From contig NZ_DXUU01000007.1 of assembly GCF_019417665.1 (NCBI RefSeq), positions 1-64,000 of the forward strand: DNA of 64,000 bases, in the 5' to 3' direction. Shown one piece after another: positions 1 to 7,428 of this stretch (position 1 is the first letter of the stretch; each line of letters opens with the position of its first letter). Below the pieces are notes generated by a model. It made no database searches and was not told the DNA's origin. It saw only the letters and a list, made by a program, of their open reading frames with translations. Origin of the DNA: Ruminococcus sp. Lineage in GTDB: Bacteria; Bacillota; Clostridia; Oscillospirales; Ruminococcaceae. The position numbers and the translations under genes were made by a program.

Positions 1-55
1 ACGACAAAATTATGCTCGAAAATCCGCACATAAAAAGATACTGAACAGGCTCTTA
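1..55 (-). repeat. Right end of a dispersed inverted-repeat element
   Basis: The segment 36-55 (AGATACTGAACAGGCTCTTA) closely matches the right terminus of the element at 30096-30264. The segment 15-30 (CTCGAAAATCCGCACA) is identical, in reverse complement, to 55691-55706. The element continues to the left beyond the window. It is probably a small non-autonomous mobile element; no transposase is visible here. Confidence 0.5.
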
Positions 56-133
56 GAGGTGCCTTGCAATATGTATGCATAGAATGGTTTGGTATGGTGA
101 TATTCTGATAATTGAAAAAGACAAATCATGACA

Positions 134-158
134 AAAGTAGGTATTTCACCCACTTTTT
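134..158 (+). terminator. Probable rho-independent terminator of a gene upstream of the window
   Basis: AAAGTAGGT and ACCCACTTT form a 9-bp stem with one mismatch around a 5-nt loop, followed by TT. It lies before the promoter of the lipoprotein gene, so it would end transcription entering from the left. Confidence 0.45.
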
Positions 159-167
159 GAACAGGAC

Positions 168-196
168 TTGACTTTTTGCAAAATTCGTATTATAAT
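168..196 (+). promoter_or_regulatory. Sigma-A type promoter of the lipoprotein gene
   Basis: TTGACT at 168-173 and TATAAT at 191-196 are separated by 17 nt, upstream of the ATG at 228. Confidence 0.7.
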
Positions 197-227
197 AAAC
201 GGAGATTTTAAGAATGGAGGCTGTGTG

Positions 228-1523
228 ATGCAATCAAATCGAAGGTATCGGATTTATGCTTTGGCATTGGGGATGTGTCTTTGTACAACGGGATGTGCTG
301 CGAATCACGGTGAAAAAGAACCGGAAGAATCTGCGCTGACAGAATTGCCGCCGTTGGTAACGACTGCACAGACAGAAACGTTACAGACAACTGTTGAAAC
401 GACGCTTTCTGTAGAGACCGAGTTGCCGGAACCGGCATTTGAGGCAACGGTAGCAGCTTGGGAACTGCCGGAAGAGTTGGGAACATTGCAGACTGTTCGT
501 GTGCACAATGGGGAAATCTATCTGCTTGGAATACAGCAGAGTGAAACGCAGCAGAAGAGTGTTCTGTTTCGGGCAACGGCAGAAGAGGAGCCGGAGTTCA
601 CACCGTTGTTTGATAGTGTGAATGAAATAAATTTCCTGGGATTGATGGATTTTGATGTATTGTCTGATGGAACGATCTGCGGTCTGGTGTGTGAAAATTC
701 CAATGCAGTTCCCTATGAAGATCCGACTTTTGATCCGCAACAGTTTGACTGGGAATCCTATTATGAAAATTATGCTACCCAGTATCGCTTGGTATGGTAT
801 AACTCTGACGGAGAGATCACTCAGAAACTGGGACTTTCTACTCTGTTGGATCTGGATGAAGCAGCAAAGCAGACCATGGCATTTACCAGTGTCCGCAGCG
901 ATGCTTCGGATCATGTCTATCTGACTGCGACGATTGATGAACAGGAATGTCTCATGACCCTGGACGACTGCGGTAATCTTCTTCCCATTCAGGGAAACGA
1001 CTCCAATATTCTGTCCTTGGAATCAGATTATCAATGGATTCGCTGCGGTTCTGACGGTATGCTTCTTCTGGAAAAGGATGCAGAAGAATTGCTGCAATTG
1101 TCTCATCTGGTGATCACAGACAATACACTCTGGAAGATGGAAATTTCTTCGTCTGAGCTTTTGGCTGTGGACTGTGCCCTTTTGGAAGAGGCAGAGGAAA
1201 CGATCTGGTATGGTTTCTGGGATGAAAATGGAATGTATCGTGTTGCAGAAAAAAATGCAGAACCAGAACTGCTCTATACTTGGGGTGACCTGGGACTGGA
1301 TGCAGCGGAAGTGGAACGTGTTTTGATCTTGCCGGAAACCAAGGCATTATTGACCACCTATACTTCCCAGGGGAATCTGACCATTCAACTGCTTACACCA
1401 GAAGTGGAGGAAACAGAGGCTAATACCGAGAAAATAACGGAAACTACAACGATACCTGCGAAGTTTGAAACAAAACCGGAGTCTACGTCTCCGCCTATAG
1501 CAACACCGGTAAACTTTTCATGA
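228..1523 (+). CDS. Secreted lipoprotein of unknown function, beta-propeller-like
   Basis: The start at 228 is chosen because GGAGG lies just upstream; an earlier in-frame ATG at 168 sits inside the promoter. The 431-residue product begins with a basic, hydrophobic signal ending in CTTGC, a possible lipobox, followed by a Glu/Thr-rich linker of about 50 residues. This looks like a lipoprotein anchored outside the membrane. The body (about 80-400) has repeating strand-turn patterns such as NGEIYLLG and SDGTICGLV that suggest a beta-propeller or a related repeat fold. The last 35 residues are a Thr/Glu/Pro-rich tail. No catalytic motif is seen and the family is not recognised. It has its own promoter and no obvious operon partner. 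Confidence 0.6.
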   Translation: MQSNRRYRIYALALGMCLCTTGCAANHGEKEPEESALTELPPLVTTAQTETLQTTVETTLSVETELPEPAFEATVAAWELPEELGTLQTVRVHNGEIYLLGIQQSETQQKSVLFRATAEEEPEFTPLFDSVNEINFLGLMDFDVLSDGTICGLVCENSNAVPYEDPTFDPQQFDWESYYENYATQYRLVWYNSDGEITQKLGLSTLLDLDEAAKQTMAFTSVRSDASDHVYLTATIDEQECLMTLDDCGNLLPIQGNDSNILSLESDYQWIRCGSDGMLLLEKDAEELLQLSHLVITDNTLWKMEISSSELLAVDCALLEEAEETIWYGFWDENGMYRVAEKNAEPELLYTWGDLGLDAAEVERVLILPETKALLTTYTSQGNLTIQLLTPEVEETEANTEKITETTTIPAKFETKPESTSPPIATPVNFS

Positions 1524-1538
1524 TTTCCACAATGAAGC

Positions 1539-1567
1539 TTGCATTTTGTCGGAAAATATAGTATACT
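1539..1567 (+). promoter_or_regulatory. Sigma-A type promoter of the aroG operon
   Basis: TTGCAT (1539-1544) and TATACT (1562-1567) are spaced by 17 nt. The predicted transcription start near 1574 is only about 10 nt before the leader ORF at 1584. Confidence 0.6.
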
Positions 1568-1583
1568 TAATAAGGTGATTTTC

Positions 1584-1637
1584 ATGCGAATCTCTTCCGC
1601 TTCGGCAGACAAAAGCCTGCTGGAGTTTCGCACATGA
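1584..1637 (+). CDS. Leader peptide or structured leader upstream of DAHP synthase
   Basis: A 17-codon ORF, MRISSASADKSLLEFRT, follows AAGGTG by 6 nt and ends 75 nt before aroG. It has one Phe and no Trp or Tyr, so it is not a classical aromatic-codon attenuator. The same bases can fold as nested stems: TGCGAA (1585-1590) with TTCGCA (1627-1632), CTTCC (1594-1598) with GGAG (1622-1625), and GCAG (1605-1608) with CTGC (1617-1620). Either the peptide or the RNA structure may matter. No terminator follows. Function is unknown. Confidence 0.35.
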   Translation: MRISSASADKSLLEFRT

Positions 1638-1712
1638 TTTAGAAGTACTCTTCAATTTGTAATGTTTTTACAGTTTGGAGAATCAGTATTAGAAAGAAGG
1701 AATTGAAACACG

Positions 1713-2741
1713 ATGAATATGAATTTTATTCGGAAGCTCCCGATTCCGAAGGAACTGAAAAAACAGTTTTCTTTGTCAGAAAAGCTGGTAGAGGTAAAGG
1801 CAAAGCGAGATGCCGAGATCAAAAGCGTTTTCACCGGGGAATCCCAGAAAAAGCTTCTGATCATCGGACCGTGCTCTGCTGACCGGGAGGACGCTGTACT
1901 GGATTATACAGCACGTCTGGCAAAGGTGCAGGAGCAGGTAAAGGACAAGCTGATCATCATTCCCCGGATTTATACCAACAAGCCCCGGACGACTGGTGAG
2001 GGCTATAAGGGCATGGTACATCAGCCGGATCCGGAGAAGAAAGAGGATATGCTTCAGGGTCTGATTTCCATCCGTGAGCTGCACACCCGTGCCATTGAAC
2101 AAACGGGCTTAACCTGTGCAGATGAAATGCTCTATCCGGAAAATCATCGGTATCTGTCAGATCTGTTGTCTTATGTGGCGGTGGGTGCACGTTCCGTAGA
2201 AAATCAGCAGCACCGCCTGACTGCAAGTGGTTTGGATATTCCCGTGGGTATGAAAAATCCTACTGGCGGCGATCTTTCTGTTATGATGAATTCCTTGGTT
2301 GCTGCACAAGCATCCCATGTATTTCTGTATCGTGGTTGGGAAGTACAGACTTCGGGAAATCCCTATGCTCATGCTATTCTGCGCGGCGCAGTGGATCCAC
2401 TGGGCAGAACCATTCCCAATTATCACTATGAGGATCTGATTACCTTGTATGAGTTGTATCAGAAAAAGAACTTCCAGAATCCGGCTGTGATCGTGGATGC
2501 GAACCATGCGAACTCGGGCAAGAAATACCTGGAACAGATTCGTATCTGCAACGAAGTACTCCATAGTTGTCGCCATAGCAATGAAATTGTTTCTTTGGTG
2601 AAAGGCTTTATGATAGAAAGCTATATTGAGGACGGTGCACAGAAGATCGGAGAGGGCTGCTACGGCAAGTCCATTACAGATCCGTGCCTTGGCTGGGAAA
2701 AGTCTGAGCGGCTGATTTATGATATTGCTGACCAGCTTTAA
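1713..2741 (+). CDS. aroG: 3-deoxy-7-phosphoheptulonate synthase (DAHP synthase, type I)
   Basis: This 342-residue enzyme condenses phosphoenolpyruvate with erythrose 4-phosphate, the first step of the shikimate pathway. It shows the AroF/G/H class signatures in order: GPCSA near residue 50, the phosphate-binding KPRTTGEGYKG near 90, GARSVENQQHR near 160, GMKNPTGG, VDANHANSGK with a metal-binding His, and GFMIESYIEDGAQ near 300. The length fits the family of about 350 residues, and no chorismate mutase or ACT domain is attached. A good ribosome site (GAAGGAATT) precedes the ATG. The HD-domain gene follows 53 nt later, probably in the same transcript. Feedback control cannot be judged from the sequence. 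Confidence 0.93.
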   Translation: MNMNFIRKLPIPKELKKQFSLSEKLVEVKAKRDAEIKSVFTGESQKKLLIIGPCSADREDAVLDYTARLAKVQEQVKDKLIIIPRIYTNKPRTTGEGYKGMVHQPDPEKKEDMLQGLISIRELHTRAIEQTGLTCADEMLYPENHRYLSDLLSYVAVGARSVENQQHRLTASGLDIPVGMKNPTGGDLSVMMNSLVAAQASHVFLYRGWEVQTSGNPYAHAILRGAVDPLGRTIPNYHYEDLITLYELYQKKNFQNPAVIVDANHANSGKKYLEQIRICNEVLHSCRHSNEIVSLVKGFMIESYIEDGAQKIGEGCYGKSITDPCLGWEKSERLIYDIADQL

Positions 2742-2794
2742 TATCTTTTTTAAGAACCTATAAAAGAGAACCGTGCGGTGAAAGGAGCAGTATT

Positions 2795-3289
2795 ATGGCA
2801 TCCATGAGTCAATTGACAATGGCAATGATCACATTGTACAGCGGAGACCCCAAGCGGATCCAGCATTTTATGAAGGTGTATGCGTTTGCAAAAATGATTG
2901 CCGAAGAAGAACAACTCGGCTCAAAGCAGCGCGAGGTGATCGAAGTGGCAGCGCTGGTGCATGACATTGGGATTCATGCGGCAGAAAAAAAATATCGTTC
3001 TGCTGCCGGTGAGTATCAGGAGATCGAGGGACCGCCCATTGCACGTGCTATGCTGATGGCATTGGAATTCCAACCGGCTCTTATTAACCGGGTCTGTGAA
3101 CTGGTAGCACACCATCATACCTATGACCAGATTGATGATGTAAGCCTGCAAATACTGGTAGAAGCTGATTTTATGGTGAATGCCTATGAAGATGGACTGC
3201 CCAAACGCAACATCAAGGCATTTCGGGATAAAATCTTTCGAACGGAAACAGGGATACATTATTTGAACGAATTGTTCTCTTTGACTTGA
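2795..3289 (+). CDS. HD-domain phosphohydrolase of unknown substrate
   Basis: The 164-residue protein carries the HD superfamily metal ligands: an N-terminal His (IQHFMKVY), VHDIG near residue 51, and paired His in VAHHHT near 104-107, followed by an Asp (EADFMVN). It is a single-domain soluble enzyme, probably a nucleotide or phosphate-ester hydrolase. AAAGGAG precedes the start by 8 nt. It sits 53 nt after aroG and is followed by a bidirectional terminator, so it closes that transcript. The substrate cannot be inferred, and a link to aromatic biosynthesis is only positional. Confidence 0.75.
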   Translation: MASMSQLTMAMITLYSGDPKRIQHFMKVYAFAKMIAEEEQLGSKQREVIEVAALVHDIGIHAAEKKYRSAAGEYQEIEGPPIARAMLMALEFQPALINRVCELVAHHHTYDQIDDVSLQILVEADFMVNAYEDGLPKRNIKAFRDKIFRTETGIHYLNELFSLT

Positions 3290-3294
3290 TAAAA

Positions 3295-3337
3295 ACCGGA
3301 TACTGAGGATAGATTTCCTCAGTATCCGGTTTTTTTG
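3295..3337. terminator. Bidirectional terminator between the HD gene and the Clp gene
   Basis: ACCGGATACTGAGGA and TCCTCAGTATCCGGT form a perfect 15-bp stem with a 6-nt loop, flanked by runs of A on the left and T on the right. It serves the converging genes on both strands. Confidence 0.9.
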
Positions 3338-3340
3338 GAT

Positions 3341-5608
3341 TTATCGGAGTACACGATCCAGTACCACAAAATTATTCTCTCGTGCTGTCAGACGGATCTC
3401 ATCACCTGGACGGATCTCACTGTGCAGCATTTTGTCTGCCAGAGGATTTTCTACAGTCTGCGCCAGGTAGTGTTTCATGGGACGAGCGCCGTATTGTGCA
3501 GTTTTCGGCGCATGTGCCAGAAGTTGCACAGCTTCCGGCGTAAATTCCATGGCAATTTCCATGCGTGCCAGCCGCTGCTGCAATCCTTGGAGCATTCTTT
3601 TTGCGATCTGTTCCAGGCTGTTGGGCTGCAATTTATGGAACCAAAGTACACCATCCAGTCTGCCCAGAAATTCCGGGGAAAAATGCTGTTTTAAGGCATT
3701 CTGTGCTGCTTCGTTGTGCATGCTGGAGTGAGATGTTGTAAATCCTAACTGCTCTCCAGTACGCATAGCTTCACCGCCGATATTGGAGGTAAGAATCAGC
3801 AGGGCGTGGCGAAAGCTGGTTTTTCTGCCGCAGGAGTCGGTGAGGACACCATCTTCCATGATTTGCAGCAAAATATTGCAAACATCCGGGTGCGCTTTTT
3901 CGATCTCATCAAACAAAATAACACAATAGGGTCTGCTGCGCACTCGTTCACACAGCATTCCGCCGTCTTCAAAGCCTACATATCCGGGAGGAGCACCGAT
4001 AAGCTTGGAGACAGCGTGCTTTTCCATAAACTCGGACATGTCAATGCGAATGAGACTCTCCTTGTCGTCAAACAGATGTTCCGCTAAGGCGCTTGCCAGA
4101 GCAGTTTTTCCTACGCCTGTTGGTCCGGCGAAGAGGAAAGTGCCGATGGGACGAGCAGTTTCCTGTAGTCCGGTGCTGGCACGGAATAGTGTGGCTGTCA
4201 GCTCGTCAACTGCTTTGTCGTGTCCGATGACCTGACGTTTCAGAGTATCCCCAAGAGTCAGCAGTTTCTGACGCTGGGCTTCGGTGATTTTTTTCGTGGG
4301 GATGCCCGTACGTGCTGCTACAACCACGGCAATATCTTCTTCAGTTACTTCAGCAATTTCCGGCGCTTTTCGTGTCTGTTCCCAGCGAATTCGTGCCCGG
4401 GAACAAGCTTCGTCCAGGAGATCGATCGCCTTGTCCGGCAGAAAACGGTCGTGGAGATACCGATCAGCATATTGAATCGCCGTTTTCAGAACTGGGTCTG
4501 AAATGGTCACTTGATGAAATTCCGCATAGGTTTCCCTTAATCCCTGAAGCATGGCATAACATTGACGTTCGTCTGGCTCGTGGACTTGTACTGGCTGAAA
4601 ACGGCGTTCCAGCGCACTGTCTTTTCCGATGGTAGTACGAAATTCATCAGGTGTAGTGGCACCAATGAGCCGGATTTCTCCTCGTGCAAGCTGGGGCTTT
4701 AGCATATTTGCCGCATCAATGGCACCCTCTGCCGCACCTGCACCTACAATGGTATGCAGTTCGTCAATGAATAAAATGATATTGCCGTGTTCGGCTGCTT
4801 CGGTCAGGCAGTTTTTCAGGCGTTCCTCAAAATCACCTCGGTATTTCGCTCCGGACAGCAGGGCAGGCAGATCCAGGGAAAACAGCTGCATATGTTGCAG
4901 GGATTCCGGCACATCGCCCTGTAGGATTTTTCGGGCAATTCCTTCTACAATGGCGGTTTTACCCACACCAGCTTCTCCGATGAGACAAGGATTGTTTTTG
5001 GTGCGTCGAGATAGGATGCGAACGATCTGTTGTAATTCTTTGTCCCGTCCCACCAGTGGATCATAACGGTATGGATTAGACGGATCGGTCATGAGCTTGC
5101 CGTACTGAAACAGCGCTGGGCAGGACTTCCGGGACAAGGTATCGATCTGCTGACGCTCCATCCGGACACCGTAGGTGGTATCACAATTGCAAAGGGTGCA
5201 CAGCTGGTTCAGACTCACGCCCAACTTCTTGAGAATAGTCACAGCACTGCAACAGGGCGCATGAATGATTGCCAGGAGCAGATGTTCTGTTCCCGCAAGT
5301 GCCCGCCCGGCATCTCGTGCCCGTTCTTTGGCATCCTCCAGAATGGACACCAGTGACGGCGTCAGGCAGTCATCCCGGACTTGTGCAGGAATACCTCGCC
5401 CCACCAGATCAATGACGGCATGGCGCAGCTGTTTTGCGTCCATTTGTTGTGCTGCAAGCGCGCTTGCAGCTGCATTGCCGCCTTCCTCCACCAATCCCAA
5501 CAGCAGATGTTCACTTCCGATGTACGTATGCCCTAGTTCCTCAGCAGCATGAATTGCTTCTTTCATGGCGAGAATTGCTTTTCCGGTAAATCCTTCTGTA
5601 TATCGCAT
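3341..5608 (-). CDS. Clp ATPase, ClpC/ClpA-type AAA+ unfoldase without M domain
   Basis: The start at 5608 (MRYTEGFTG) is preferred over an in-frame codon at 5692 because AGGAAAGGA lies upstream and Clp N-domains begin this way. The 755-residue protein has two Clp_N repeats (about 1-145), a first AAA+ module (Walker A GEAGVGKT, Walker B ILFIDELH) and a second (Walker A GPTGVGKT, Walker B VILFDEIEK). A LGF tripeptide in the second module occupies the place of the VGF/IGL ClpP-docking loop, so it probably feeds ClpP, unlike ClpB. The N-domain is ClpC-like, but the linker between AAA+ modules is short and lacks the coiled-coil M domain ClpC uses to bind MecA; this is the ClpA layout. No clpP, mcsAB or ctsR gene is adjacent. 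Confidence 0.88.
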   Translation of the reverse strand: MRYTEGFTGKAILAMKEAIHAAEELGHTYIGSEHLLLGLVEEGGNAAASALAAQQMDAKQLRHAVIDLVGRGIPAQVRDDCLTPSLVSILEDAKERARDAGRALAGTEHLLLAIIHAPCCSAVTILKKLGVSLNQLCTLCNCDTTYGVRMERQQIDTLSRKSCPALFQYGKLMTDPSNPYRYDPLVGRDKELQQIVRILSRRTKNNPCLIGEAGVGKTAIVEGIARKILQGDVPESLQHMQLFSLDLPALLSGAKYRGDFEERLKNCLTEAAEHGNIILFIDELHTIVGAGAAEGAIDAANMLKPQLARGEIRLIGATTPDEFRTTIGKDSALERRFQPVQVHEPDERQCYAMLQGLRETYAEFHQVTISDPVLKTAIQYADRYLHDRFLPDKAIDLLDEACSRARIRWEQTRKAPEIAEVTEEDIAVVVAARTGIPTKKITEAQRQKLLTLGDTLKRQVIGHDKAVDELTATLFRASTGLQETARPIGTFLFAGPTGVGKTALASALAEHLFDDKESLIRIDMSEFMEKHAVSKLIGAPPGYVGFEDGGMLCERVRSRPYCVILFDEIEKAHPDVCNILLQIMEDGVLTDSCGRKTSFRHALLILTSNIGGEAMRTGEQLGFTTSHSSMHNEAAQNALKQHFSPEFLGRLDGVLWFHKLQPNSLEQIAKRMLQGLQQRLARMEIAMEFTPEAVQLLAHAPKTAQYGARPMKHYLAQTVENPLADKMLHSEIRPGDEIRLTARENNFVVLDRVLR

Positions 5609-5687
5609 GGCTTTATCTGTCCTTTCCTCTGATTCAATGTGTACGGTTATAGTATGCCATAAACTTCCTGCAATATTTGTCGAAGGA

Positions 5688-5716
5688 GTCACACATTTTT
5701 CGCTTTGGCATACAAT
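5688..5716 (+). promoter_or_regulatory. Possible promoter of the Cys-rich small protein
   Basis: GTCACA (5688-5693) and TACAAT (5711-5716) are spaced by 17 nt. The -35 box is weak (4 of 6). Confidence 0.35.
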
Positions 5717-5781
5717 GTACTATGAAACAGACAAAAAACAGTTTGTTTCAAAAAAATCTGACATGAAGGAGATAGTGTATT

Positions 5782-5910
5782 ATGTGTTTTGAAGGTAACG
5801 GTGGATGCTGCTGGATTATTATTCTGCTTGTGATTCTGTTCTGCTGCTGCGGTAATGGCAATGGCTTCGGCTGTGGCAATAACAATAACGGCTGTGGCTG
5901 TGGATGCTAA
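5782..5910 (+). CDS. 42-residue Cys/Gly/Asn-rich membrane peptide
   Basis: A short ORF with a strong ribosome site (AAGGAGA, 9 nt before ATG) encodes a peptide with a hydrophobic core WIIILLVILF (residues 11-20), flanked by CC on one side and CCC on the other. The tail is rich in Gly, Asn and Cys, ending GCGCGC. Ten of 42 residues are Cys. The core is long enough for a short membrane helix. A strong terminator follows at 5948, which supports an independently expressed gene. No function is recognised; a metal-binding, spore-surface or envelope role is possible. It is divergent from the Clp gene. Confidence 0.6.
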   Translation: MCFEGNGGCCWIIILLVILFCCCGNGNGFGCGNNNNGCGCGC

Positions 5911-5947
5911 GAAATTTCTTCCAGCATATAATTCCAGCATAGTCTGA

Positions 5948-5993
5948 AAAAACGGGTGCAGTACCTTTTGTGGTACCTGCACCCGTTTTTTTG
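5948..5993. terminator. Terminator after the Cys-rich peptide gene
   Basis: AACGGGTGCA-GTACC pairs with GGTACCTGCACCCGTT (one bulged base), and a run of seven T follows. The left flank is A-rich, so it may also end the MocR transcript arriving from the right. Confidence 0.88.
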
Positions 5994-6003
5994 GGGGATA
6001 ACA

Positions 6004-7428
6004 TTATAATAATTTGCTCCATGCATCCAGCAGTCGTTTTGTTCCAACTGTTATTTCCTCTGGAGAAAGACAGGCATAGCCTAAGACAATACATGGGGAT
6101 GTTTTTGATGTGCAGCTTGCCGTTCCATAATAGCCGGACAAGCCATATACTGTCACATGCACTTGTTCCGCCGTCCGGATCAGTTCCTCTTCTGTACATG
6201 GCAAATGCACCTTCAACAACAAGTGCAGCCCAGCTTCTTCACCGCTGACGGTGATAGATTTCGCTAGGGGATGAGAGCGAAGCACTGACAGCAATAAAAT
6301 CTGACGCTGACGGTAGGTTTTTTTCATCCGGTTCAGATGGCGTTCCAGGTGACCTTCCTGCAAAAACTGCACCAAAGTATACTGTTCAAAGCTTGGCACG
6401 GTGGAAGAATAAAAGGAAAAATCCCGTTTAAATCGTTCCGCCAACTCAGGCGGCAGGACAACATAGCCAATACGCAGAGACGGTGCAAGTGTCCGGGCAA
6501 AGGTATTCATATAAATAACATGTCCTGTCTTGTCCAGACTGTACAGTGTCGGTAAGGGTTTTCCTTGAAACCGCAGTTCGCTGTCATAGTCATCTTCAAT
6601 GATGTAGCGGTCAGGCTGGGCTGAGACCCATTGCAACAGCTCAGCACGTCGCCGTATGGGCATGATTATTCCCGTAGGGAACTGGTGGGACGGTGTCACG
6701 TGAACAATCGTTGCTCCCGATTGTTCCAGATCATTCAGCCGAAGCCCGGCATTGTCCATGGAAACGCCTATGACTGCTGCGCCGTTGCTATGAAGAATCT
6801 GTTTGCCCTTCTGATAACCGGGATCCTCAACTGCATACCGCCGGGATGCGCCCAGCAGCTGCACCAGGATTCCCAACAAATATTCCGTTCCTGCACCTAC
6901 CAGAATCTGTTCCGGAGTAACATGAATATCCCGAAATGCCCGGAGATGGGCTGCAATTGCTTGACGCAATTCGTATATGCCCATGGAGGGCGTTGCCTGT
7001 AACAAAGCTTCCTGTTTTGAAGTCAGCACCTGCCGGGATAATTTTGCCCAAGTGGCAAAGGGGAATTGTTCCAGATCTACACCGCTGGTGGAAAAAATGA
7101 TCTGATCCTTTGGTGTATCCGGTAAGGATGCAGCCGCATTATGCGCCGGCAATTTCTCTAGTTGAGGCGCATGTGCCAACAGTGTGGCATCCGGGTCTAC
7201 ATAATAGCCGGCACGGGGGCGGGAATAGAGATATCCTTCTGCCACAAGCTGCTCATATGCCGTTTGTACTGTGATCATACTAGTCTGCAAATGCGCCGAA
7301 AGTGCACGCCGGGACGGCAATTTTTCATGAGGTATAAGGACACCCTGAGCGATTTTCGTTTGGATTGCCTGACAGATCTGCCGATAGAGAGGTTCAGGAC
7401 TGTTTGGGTTCAGTAGAATCGTCAGCAT
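6004..7428 (-). CDS. MocR/GabR-type regulator with Arg replacing the PLP-binding Lys
   Basis: The 474-residue protein has a GntR winged-helix domain (about 1-78; SRRALSAHLQTS recognition region) and an aminotransferase class I fold domain (about 105-474). EDDYD (278-282) matches the usual cofactor-pocket motif. The family motif around the Schiff-base lysine, normally like TFSKTL-P-R-GY, reads TFARTLAPSLRIGY, so Arg312 stands where Lys should be. The protein probably acts as a ligand-responsive transcription factor, but covalent PLP binding is doubtful. Its start overlaps the end of the GH59 gene by 35 nt, so it is co-transcribed and may regulate that unit. The target operator is not identifiable here. 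Confidence 0.85.
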   Translation of the reverse strand: MLTILLNPNSPEPLYRQICQAIQTKIAQGVLIPHEKLPSRRALSAHLQTSMITVQTAYEQLVAEGYLYSRPRAGYYVDPDATLLAHAPQLEKLPAHNAAASLPDTPKDQIIFSTSGVDLEQFPFATWAKLSRQVLTSKQEALLQATPSMGIYELRQAIAAHLRAFRDIHVTPEQILVGAGTEYLLGILVQLLGASRRYAVEDPGYQKGKQILHSNGAAVIGVSMDNAGLRLNDLEQSGATIVHVTPSHQFPTGIIMPIRRRAELLQWVSAQPDRYIIEDDYDSELRFQGKPLPTLYSLDKTGHVIYMNTFARTLAPSLRIGYVVLPPELAERFKRDFSFYSSTVPSFEQYTLVQFLQEGHLERHLNRMKKTYRQRQILLLSVLRSHPLAKSITVSGEEAGLHLLLKVHLPCTEEELIRTAEQVHVTVYGLSGYYGTASCTSKTSPCIVLGYACLSPEEITVGTKRLLDAWSKLL

